Assembly (NCBI RefSeq): GCF_001315105.1
Contig: NZ_BAZR01000002.1
Location: forward strand, 1 to 64,000
Direction: 5' to 3'
Length of the DNA stretch: 64,000 nt
Source of the DNA: Paenibacillus sp. JCM 10914
Lineage (GTDB): Bacteria > Bacillota > Bacilli > Paenibacillales > Paenibacillaceae
The notes under the pieces were generated by a model. It had not been told where the DNA came from, searched no databases, and saw only the letters and a program-made list of their open reading frames with translations. The position numbers and the translations under genes were made by a program. Of the stretch, positions 56,530 to 64,000 are shown in pieces; within the stretch, counting starts at the first letter, position 1; the number at the start of each line of letters is the position of its first letter.

Positions 56530-56557
56530 TTGTGGACGGTAGGAGAATAATGATAAT
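56530..56557 (+). promoter_or_regulatory. Weak promoter candidate upstream of rseP
   Basis: TTGTGG (56530-56535) and GATAAT (56552-56557) with 16-nt spacing in the 132-bp dxr-rseP gap. A motif match only. Confidence 0.35.
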
Positions 56558-56604
56558 CTATAGGGACATACTGCGTTCTCAGAGGAAAAGGGGGATGTAC
56601 CACA

Positions 56605-57879
56605 TTGGAAATGGTTCGGATCGTCTTCTTAACGGTGCTCATGTTTTTTGTTATAGTCACTGTGCATGAATGGGGGCACTATTATTTTGCTAGGCGTGCC
56701 GGAATTTTGGTGAGAGAGTTTGCCATTGGATTCGGTCCTAAGCTGTTCTCATATAAACGCAATGAAACCCAGTTCACGCTCCGGTTACTGCCTTTTGGCG
56801 GTTATGCAAGGATGGCGGGAGAAGACCCGGAATTGGTCGAGGTTCATCCGGGGCAGACGATTGCCGTTCGCCTGAATACAGAGAATCAGGTGAAGAAGAT
56901 TTATCTGGATCAGCTCGATAACCGCAAGAACGTGCTTCGCGGTGAAGTTCAGTTCATGGACATGGTAGACCGACTATCGGTGCGACTTGATGTTGATGGT
57001 GAATTCCAGCAATACGAGATCCATCCGCAAGCAATGATGGTTGCTAAAGGCGTGGAGACACAGATTGCACCGAGGGATCGTCAATTTGGAAGTAAGACGG
57101 TGGGTCAGAGAGCACTCGCGATTTTTGCTGGTCCCGTGATGAACTTTATCTTGGCCTTTGTGCTGTTCGCTTTACATATTCAGATGGCTGGGATTCCCGT
57201 TGAGAATCCTACCTATGTGAAGATTGGCGGTATCACGCAAGGCATGCCAGCCGATGAAGCCGATTTGAAGAAAGGCGATATTATCGAGAGCATTAACGGT
57301 ACGGCGATTGGAGCGGATTATCAGATGATGATCGAACTGATCGCCGCATCCAAGGACAAGCCGATGGATTGGACTGTTCGCCGCGGTGATGAGTCTTTTG
57401 ATTTGACGTTGACCCCACGAACAATGGAAGGCCAAGAAGGCGGGAAGGTTGGAATCGTCCCGGAACTGCCAACCCGTAGCGCTGGCTTCGGTGAGACCAT
57501 TACTGGCTCAGGTACAGCGATGGTCGATACAACTACGATTATATTTCAGGGGTTCAGGCAATTAATCCAACAATTCTCTATGGATGATCTTGGAGGACCG
57601 GTGCGAACGTTTGAAGTGACGGGTCAAATTGCCAAACAAGGGATTGAGCAGTTGACCTACTGGGCTGCGATTCTAAGCTTGTATCTCGGGATCTTCAACC
57701 TGCTCCCAGTGCCTGCACTGGACGGAAGCCGTCTCATATTCCTCGGCATTGAAGCATTACGAGGAAAACCGGTCGATCCGAACAAGGAAGGGATGGTACA
57801 CTTCATAGGTTTTGCCATGCTGTTCCTGCTTATGATCGCGGTAACGTATAACGATATACTCCGTTTGATTAACGGTTAA
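56605..57879 (+). CDS. rseP: Site-2 intramembrane metalloprotease RseP (RasP)
   Basis: A 424-residue zinc protease that cleaves anti-sigma factors and leftover signal peptides in the membrane. Active site HEWGH at residues 21-25 within the first helix, PFGGYARMAGE, a periplasmic PDZ domain about residues 190-270 (GMPADEADLKKGDIIESINGTAI), and the second zinc ligand region NLLPVPALDGSRL. TTG start after GGGGG; ATG at 56611 is possible. Confidence 0.96.
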   Translation: MEMVRIVFLTVLMFFVIVTVHEWGHYYFARRAGILVREFAIGFGPKLFSYKRNETQFTLRLLPFGGYARMAGEDPELVEVHPGQTIAVRLNTENQVKKIYLDQLDNRKNVLRGEVQFMDMVDRLSVRLDVDGEFQQYEIHPQAMMVAKGVETQIAPRDRQFGSKTVGQRALAIFAGPVMNFILAFVLFALHIQMAGIPVENPTYVKIGGITQGMPADEADLKKGDIIESINGTAIGADYQMMIELIAASKDKPMDWTVRRGDESFDLTLTPRTMEGQEGGKVGIVPELPTRSAGFGETITGSGTAMVDTTTIIFQGFRQLIQQFSMDDLGGPVRTFEVTGQIAKQGIEQLTYWAAILSLYLGIFNLLPVPALDGSRLIFLGIEALRGKPVDPNKEGMVHFIGFAMLFLLMIAVTYNDILRLING

Positions 57880-57969
57880 AGACGAGTAAGGATTAGATGC
57901 AACGTGGAAAGGCGCAGCGATAGCTACGCATGTAAAGCGTTCTTAATAATGGGAGGAACACGATTTATT

Positions 57970-59427
57970 ATGTCTAAGGAATCGAAGGATAAACAGTTCG
58001 TGGCAGAGATCACGTCGCAAGGAGAAGATTTCTCCCGCTGGTATATCGATGTCATCAAAAAAGCGGATCTGATGGATTATTCGCCTGTCAGAGGTTGCAT
58101 CGTATTTAAGCCCGACGGCTATGAGATTTGGGAACACATTCAGGCAGAGCTGGATCGCCGATTCAAGGCAACAGGTCATCGTAACGCCTATTTTCCGCTC
58201 TTTATTCCCGAGAGCTTCTTCCAGAAGGAGAAAGAGCATGTCGAGGGATTTAACCCTGAGCTTCCATGGGTAACCGAAGCAGCGGGTGAGAAATTGGAGG
58301 AACGACTGGCGATCCGACCAACTTCCGAAACGATGTTCGGCCACATGTATTCCAAGTGGATTCAGTCTTATCGTGATCTGCCATTGCTCATTAATCAATG
58401 GGCGAACGTAGTGAGATGGGAAAAACGCACTTTGCCGTTCTTGCGTACCAGCGAGTTTTTGTGGCAGGAGGGACATACTGCCCATGAGACGGAAACGGAG
58501 GCCAGAGGCGAGACGATGCAAATGCTGGATATTTATCAGCAATTCGTTGAAGACTACCTTGCGATTCCGGTTATTAAAGGACAAAAGACACCTTCGGAGA
58601 AATTTGCAGGCGCTGTTGATACGTACTCCATCGAAGCGATGATGAAAGATGGACGTGCTGTTCAGGCGGGAACTTCCCACTATATGGGGACGAACTTCTC
58701 TCAAGCCTTTGATATTCAATATTTGAACCGTGAGAACACGTTAGAATATGCCCATACCACCTCTTGGGGGGTCAGCACGCGTCTTATCGGTTCCTTGATT
58801 ATGGTTCACGGGGATGATCGTGGACTCGTACTGCCGCCGAAGGTAGCTCCTACTCAGGTGATTATGATCCCGATCGGACCGCCTAAGACGAGAGAAGCCG
58901 TGGTTGGCCGTACGGATGAGCTGTTCCGTGAACTGAAATCCGCCGGTATTCGCGTTCGAGTCGACGACAATCCCGACGTGCGCCCAGGTTGGAAGTTTAA
59001 TGAATATGAGATGCGCGGTGTGCCAGTAAGACTGGAAATCGGCCCGCGTGATATGGAGAACGGTGTCTGTGTGCTCGTCTCGCGCGTGACCGGCGAGAAG
59101 AAAACGGTGGAGCAGGCGAATTTGGTCCAGGAAGTTCAGGACATGCTTGCGCAAGTTCATGAAGAAATGTATAACCGCGCACAGCAGTTCCGGGAAGATC
59201 ATTTTTATTCCGTAGAAACGCTGGACGAAATGAAAGACAGCATGGAAGAGAAGCGCGGCTTTACATTAGCCGGATGGTGCGGCTCTGCAGCTTGTGAAGA
59301 TACCGTAAAGCAAGAGACAGGGGCAACAAGCCGTAACATTCCGTTTGAACCGTCAGAAAGAAAGACCAAATGCCTTGTATGCGGGGAAAACGCTGATCAT
59401 ACGGTGTTGTTTGCCAGAGCGTACTAA
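57970..59427 (+). CDS. proS: Prolyl-tRNA synthetase, short archaeal/eukaryotic-type (ProS type 3)
   Basis: A 485-residue class II synthetase. SRWYIDVIKKADLMDYSPVRGCIVFKPDGYEIWEHIQ and RPTSETMFGHMYSKWIQSYRDLPLLINQWANVVRWEKRT carry class II motifs 1 and 2, and QEGHTAHET, AGTSHYMGTNFSQAF are diagnostic. It lacks the ~180-residue editing (INS) domain of bacterial-type ProRS (~565 residues in B. subtilis) and ends in a small Cys-containing tail (GWCGSAACED; CLVCGENADHTVLFARAY), as in the archaeal/eukaryotic group. ATG at 57970, GGGAGG upstream. Standard position before polC. Confidence 0.93.
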   Translation: MSKESKDKQFVAEITSQGEDFSRWYIDVIKKADLMDYSPVRGCIVFKPDGYEIWEHIQAELDRRFKATGHRNAYFPLFIPESFFQKEKEHVEGFNPELPWVTEAAGEKLEERLAIRPTSETMFGHMYSKWIQSYRDLPLLINQWANVVRWEKRTLPFLRTSEFLWQEGHTAHETETEARGETMQMLDIYQQFVEDYLAIPVIKGQKTPSEKFAGAVDTYSIEAMMKDGRAVQAGTSHYMGTNFSQAFDIQYLNRENTLEYAHTTSWGVSTRLIGSLIMVHGDDRGLVLPPKVAPTQVIMIPIGPPKTREAVVGRTDELFRELKSAGIRVRVDDNPDVRPGWKFNEYEMRGVPVRLEIGPRDMENGVCVLVSRVTGEKKTVEQANLVQEVQDMLAQVHEEMYNRAQQFREDHFYSVETLDEMKDSMEEKRGFTLAGWCGSAACEDTVKQETGATSRNIPFEPSERKTKCLVCGENADHTVLFARAY

Positions 59428-59594
59428 ATTAACTGAAATTATGGATTGCCAGTAATAATTGGTGGTCTATCATCTGGAGTCAGCTTCCGGATGGCAGTAC
59501 GACGGACGCTCTGTTTCGATAAGAGGCCTGACATTGTGCTGCCGGCGGAAGCTTTCTTCATGTTAATGCAATTTGCCACACAGGGGAGGGCGCC

Positions 59595-62500
59595 ATGGGC
59601 ACAACAGAAGATAAAAGGAAGCGGTTTGAACTGCTAATGAAGCAGGGAGAAGTTCCAGCCAATCTGGTGGAACCCTATTTTCTGGACGGTGTGATTGAGC
59701 AAGTGGAGACCAGCCGGGCAAGTAAGGATTGGAAGATTACGATTCTTAAGGATTCGCTTGTTCCGTCCGAAATCTATCGGACGTTTTGTTTGAGGATTCA
59801 AGAGAAGATGAGCCATATTGCTAAAATCCGATTCGTATTCCGTTATAACGGCGTGCATGAAGCGGAGATAGTGCAGGAATATTGGGGGCTGTTTCTGGAA
59901 TGGGCGCACCGGGAGATTCCGTCGGTTAATGGTTGGATGTCTCGTGCTCGCCATGAAGTGGAGGATGGACAGGTCCTGCTGTCGATGTCGGATGGAATGT
60001 CACTGGAACTTGCCCGTAAAAAAGGGATTGATGGTGCGATTACCCGTTTCTTCGGACAGTATTTCGATCTGACGCTTCGAGTCAAGATGCAGGTTGGCGA
60101 TAACGGTCAAGCGGCCTATGAAGAATTCGAGCAGAAGAAGCGCGAGGAAGAACGCGAGGTCATCGAGCAGCTCATGAGCAGCCTGGAGGCCGAGATGGAT
60201 AGTGATGATGACGACGAGGAAGCGATAAAGCTTCAAGTCGGGTACGACATCAAGGATCAGCCTGTTCCCATTCAGGAAATTCAGGATGAGGAGAAGAAGA
60301 TTACGATACAAGGCACTATTTTTGGCTTGGACCGGAAAGAGCTCCGCAACGGCAGTACCCTATTTACTTTTAATCTAACCGATTTCAGTGATTCCTTACA
60401 GATGAAGATGTTTGGCAAAACGAAAGATGATCTCAAGGTATTAGGCTTGCTGGAGAACGGGAAGTGGGTCAAAGCGCGTGGGCGCGTAGAGTATGACCGA
60501 TTTATGCAAGTGCCAGAGCTCGTGATGATCCCTTCGGATCTCGGCGAAGTTTCTTCTCCTCCAAGCCGCAAGGACAACGCGGCAGAGAAACGAGTCGAAT
60601 TTCATCTTCATACGACGATGAGCACGATGGACGCGGTGACGCCAATTGATCGATACATCAAAACAGCAGCTGCATGGGGACATAAGGCGATTGCCGTGAG
60701 TGACCATGGCGGTGTGCAATGTTACCCGGAAGCGGCGAAGAATGCCAAGAAGAATGGGATTAAGATGATGTACGGCATTGAGGCGAATGTGGTCAACGAT
60801 GCGTGAATATCGTTGAACAAGCGCAGCCGCTTGAGCTGAGCAGCGCTACTTATGTCGTCTTCGATATTGAAACCACCGGATTGTCGATCACGGCTAACAA
60901 GATTATTGAGTTGGCTGCCGTCAAGATGGTAGAAGGCAAAGAAGTCGACCGCTATGCAACCTTCGTAAATCCGCATGAACGAATTCCATACCACATTCAG
61001 CAATTAACCAATATTAATGATGATATGGTGAAAAATGCTCCTGAACTTGTGCCGGTGCTTAAGGAATTTGTGGAATTTGTTGGCGACGCTGTGCTTGTGG
61101 CACATAATGCGAGATTTGATATGGGATTCATCCAGGCAGCCTTGAAAAATTCAGGCATGGCTACCCTGGATAATCCGTATCTCGATACCTTGGAGCTGGC
61201 CCGTCTGATTCATCCAGGAATGAAGAACCACCGATTGAACACATTGGCTGACAAGTATAAAGTGCTGCTGGAGAGCCATCACCGGGCGATTGATGATACG
61301 ATTGCGCTTGCGGGCATTCTCAACGGCTTGCTGAGTGATGTGGACAAGCAGAAGAGCATTAAAATGCTGGACCGGCTTAATGATTATGTGGGGATGGACC
61401 TCTCCAATACTCGCCCTTTTCACTGCGGCATCTATGCGCTGAATATGGCTGGCAAAAAGAATCTGTACAAGCTCGTATCCATGTCTCATACTCAATTTTT
61501 CAAGCGGGTACCTACGATTCCTAAGTCCAAGCTGCAGGAAATGCGTGATGGCCTACTAGTGCTCTCCGGATGTGAAAAGGGAGAATTCTTCGAAACGGTC
61601 CTCAATAAGACCGAGGAAGAGGCAGAGGAAATTGCCGGCTTCTACGATGTCCTTGAGATTCAGCCCCTGACGATGTATATGCATTTGGTGGATAAGGGTT
61701 TGGTTGGAAGCCCGGAGGAAATCAAAACGGCGATGTCCAAAATTGTCCGAATCGGTGAGAAGTTGGATAAACCGGTAATCGCGACGGGCAATGTGCATTA
61801 CCTTGATCCGAGAGACAAGCTGTTTCGGGATATTACGATTCACGGGATTACCGGTTTTAGTCCATTGAAGGATCAGCGTAAGCCGGATGCTCATCTGCGG
61901 ACAACGGAGGAAATGTTGGAAGAGTTCGAGTTTCTCGGACAGGATAAATGCTATGAAGTTGTCGTGACAAACACAAGTCAGCTTGCGGACCGATTCGAGG
62001 AGCTGGAGCTATTTCCGGATAAGCTGTTTACGCCGATTCTGGACGGTGCCGATGACGAAATACGTAATACGTGTTATGAGACCGCTAAATCCATATACGG
62101 AGAGCATTTACCAGAGGTGGTTGTTGCACGGCTGGAGAAGGAACTCGAGCCGATCATCAAATACGGTTTCTCAGCGAACTATCTAATTTCGGAGAAACTC
62201 GTGAAGAAATCGAATAGAGACGGATATCTGGTAGGCTCGCGGGGATCGGTAGGCTCCTCCGTTGTTGCTACATTCCTGGGCATCTCCGAGGTTAATCCGC
62301 TACCGGCACATTATATCTGTCTGAACAGTGATTGCAAACATAGCGAATGGTTTCTAGATGGAAGCATACCGAGCGGATTCGATCTACCGGGCAAGGCTTG
62401 CCCACAGTGCGGTAAGATGATGAAAGGTGAAGGACAAGATATTCCGTTCGAAACGTTCCTCGGCTTCAAAGGTGACAAAGTGCCTGATATTGATTTGAAC

Positions 62501-63907
62501 TTTTCGGGGGAGTATCAGCCCCATGCTCATAATTTCACCAAGGAGATGTTCGGTGAGAAGAATGTCTTTCGAGCGGGAACGATCGGTACAGTGGCCGAGA
62601 AGACGGCATTCGGATTTGCCAAGAAGTATGAGGAGCATAACAATAAGCGCTGGCGGGGAGCGGAGCTGAATCGTCTAGCCTCAGGCTGTACAGGGGTTAA
62701 GCGAAGCACGGGTCAGCATCCCGGCGGAATTGTGGTTGTGCCGGATTATATTGAAGTAGAAGAGATTACGCCTGTTCAATTCCCGGCCGATGATGTTAAC
62801 GCGGAATGGAAAACAACCCATTTTGATTATCACGCGTTTGAAGCCAACCTGCTTAAACTTGATATTCTCGGCCACGATGATCCGACCATGATGAGGATGC
62901 TGCAGGATTTAACCGGCGTCGATCCGACTACGATCCCGATGAATGATCCGAAGGTCATGAGCATGTTCAACTCCACCGAATCGCTCGGCGTAACACCAGA
63001 TCAGATTCGCTCGCCAGTCGCCACGTTCGGGGTGCCGGAGATGGGAACGAAGTTCGTACGGCAGATGCTCGTAGAGTCCCAGCCGTCGAGCTTTGCCGAC
63101 TTATTGCAAATATCCGGTCTGTCTCACGGAACGGGGGTTTGGCTTGGCAACGCGCAAGAGCTAATTAAGAACGGGACCTGTAACATCAAGACGGTTATCG
63201 GTTGTCGGGATGACATTATGTTGTTCCTGATATATAAGGCAGGTATGGAAGCAAGTCTTGCCTTTAAAATAACGGAAAGTGTACGCAAAGGCAGAGGGCT
63301 CTCTCAGGAATGGATTGACGAGATGAAGAAGTGCAAAGTACCGCAATGGTATATCGATTCCTGTCTCAAAATCCAGTACATGTTCCCGAAAGCCCATGCC
63401 GCCGCTTATGTTATCTCAGCGGTTCGAACGGCTTACTTCAAGCTCTATCATCCGATTGAATATTATGCTACCTATTTCTCGGTGCGTGCAGAGGATTTCG
63501 ATATCGAATTATGTGCTCAAGGTTATGAAGCGATCTATCGACGGATTGAAGAGATCGAGCAGCTTGGCTTCGGAGCTACGCCGAAGGAGAAAGGCTCGCT
63601 GCCTGTTCTGGAGATGGCGCTGGAGATGACGGCGAGAGGATTGTCAATCAAGAATATCGATCTGTACCGTTCCGAAGCGGTCCGGTTCACCGTCGATGGC
63701 AATTCGCTCATCCCCCCGTTCTCCGCCTTGCAGGGAATCGGAGACAATGCCGCTCGCAACATCGCGGCTGCAAAAGAATTGGGTGAGTTCCTTTCCATTG
63801 AGGATTTCCAGCAGAAAGCCAAGGCGAGTAAAACCGCAGTGGAGCTGCTGACTCAGATGGGGTGCTTCCGCGGACTGCCTGAGAGCAATCAGTTGTCATT
63901 GTTCTAA
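59595..63907 (+). pseudogene. polC: DNA polymerase III PolC, single-base frameshift
   Basis: PolC is the main replicative polymerase of low-GC Gram-positive bacteria. N-terminal domains, an OB fold (ITIQGTIFGLDRKELRNGSTLFTFNLTD), a PHP domain (FHLHTTMSTMDAVTPIDRYI) split by the inserted 3'-5' exonuclease (VFDIETTGLSITANKIIELAAV; HNARFDMGF), then polymerase motifs PDIDLNFSGEYQ, zinc ligands CPQCGKMM, and YMFPKAHAAAYVISAVRTAY. The frame stops at 60804-60806; the next frame opens at 60803. GATGCGTGAAT lacks one base (GCG-GTG): restored DAVNIVEQ. Restored length 1437 residues, as in B. subtilis. PolC is essential, so a sequencing error is the likely cause. The second part alone is 60803-63907. 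Confidence 0.95.
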
Positions 63908-63957
63908 TTGTTGTCATGGTTTTTTATCGTAACGCCTTGACAGTCAAGGAGTCATAC

Positions 63958-63986
63958 TTGTCACTATTACCAGACTATGTTATAAT
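63958..63986 (+). promoter_or_regulatory. SigA promoter for the next gene beyond the window
   Basis: TTGTCA (-35, 63958-63963) and TATAAT (-10, 63981-63986) with 17-nt spacing and TG one base before the -10. It lies 50-80 bp after polC, where rimP-nusA begins in B. subtilis. A perfect palindrome CCTTGAC-A-GTCAAGG (63935-63949) sits just upstream of it. Confidence 0.8.
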
Positions 63987-64000
63987 TTTTTTGGTAATCA

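Noticed and set aside
57880..57969. T-box riboswitch before proS
   Set aside because: The 90-nt gap is too short and has no T-box sequence or specifier-loop arrangement.
57943..58719. A 258-codon minus-strand frame opposite proS
   Set aside because: Same explanation: a shadow of a well-conserved gene.
60795..60812. Programmed ribosomal frameshifting as an explanation for the five broken genes
   Set aside because: None of the sites has a typical slippery heptamer with a downstream structure, and these genes are not known to use recoding.
63937..63965. TTGACA at 63937 as a -35 box
   Set aside because: No -10 hexamer at 16-18 nt; the pair at 63958/63981 fits much better.

Overview
The window looks like a chromosomal segment of a motile, Gram-positive, low-to-mid G+C Bacillota, most likely Paenibacillus or a close relative. 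Three things point that way: the Bacillus-type gene order (ylqG-ylqH ... sucCD-dprA-topA-trmFO-hslVU, then the long fla/che operon, then rpsB-tsf-pyrH-frr-uppS-cdsA-dxr-rseP-proS-polC); the Firmicutes-only polymerase PolC; and an LplABC-type sugar transporter with a YesN-type AraC sensor, which are very common in Paenibacillus. Nearly every gene is on the + strand. I saw no rRNA, tRNA, CRISPR array, transposase or phage gene.

Region by region. (1) 1-1500: the end of a ylqG-like gene, a ylqH-like FlhB C-domain protein and a YraN-family protein, closed by a perfect 13-bp terminator. (2) 1524-9411: comM/yifB on the minus strand, then a carbohydrate ABC cluster (lipoprotein, two permeases, a convergent AraC-type membrane sensor) and a 42-residue membrane protein. 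This block separates ylqH/yraN from sucC, which are close neighbours in Bacillus subtilis. (3) 9490-11884: sucC-sucD behind an extended -10 promoter overlapped by a CcpA-like box. (4) 11916-18592: dprA, topA, trmFO, hslV, hslU. The xerC and codY genes that accompany hslVU in B. subtilis are absent here. (5) 19032-50349: a continuous flagellar/chemotaxis operon, flgB to sigD, in the B. subtilis order, with many 4-nt overlaps, ending in fapA-like, SwrB-like, MltG-like and uncharacterised genes. (6) 50436-59427: rpsB, tsf, pyrH, frr, uppS, cdsA, dxr, rseP and a short archaeal/eukaryotic-type proS, with terminators or attenuators after rpsB, tsf and frr. (7) 59595-63907: polC, followed by a strong promoter for the next gene beyond the right edge.

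The genes cover export and assembly of the flagellum (FliF-FliG-FliM-FliY rotor and switch, FliH-FliI-FliJ ATPase, FlhA-FlhB-FliO-P-Q-R export gate, FliK/FlgD/FlgE hook), chemotactic signalling (CheY, CheB, CheA, CheW, CheC, CheD), late gene control (SigD, FlhF/FlhG) and core functions: protein synthesis, isoprenoid and phospholipid precursors, and replication.

The most important observation is about the sequence itself. Five conserved genes (an lplB-type permease, dprA, trmFO, cheD and polC) are each broken by exactly one missing base. In each case restoring one base recovers the family's normal length and the expected residues at the junction. PolC is essential in Firmicutes, so uncorrected indel errors in the assembly are a more likely cause than real mutations. 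A reader should treat these five as probably intact genes until checked.
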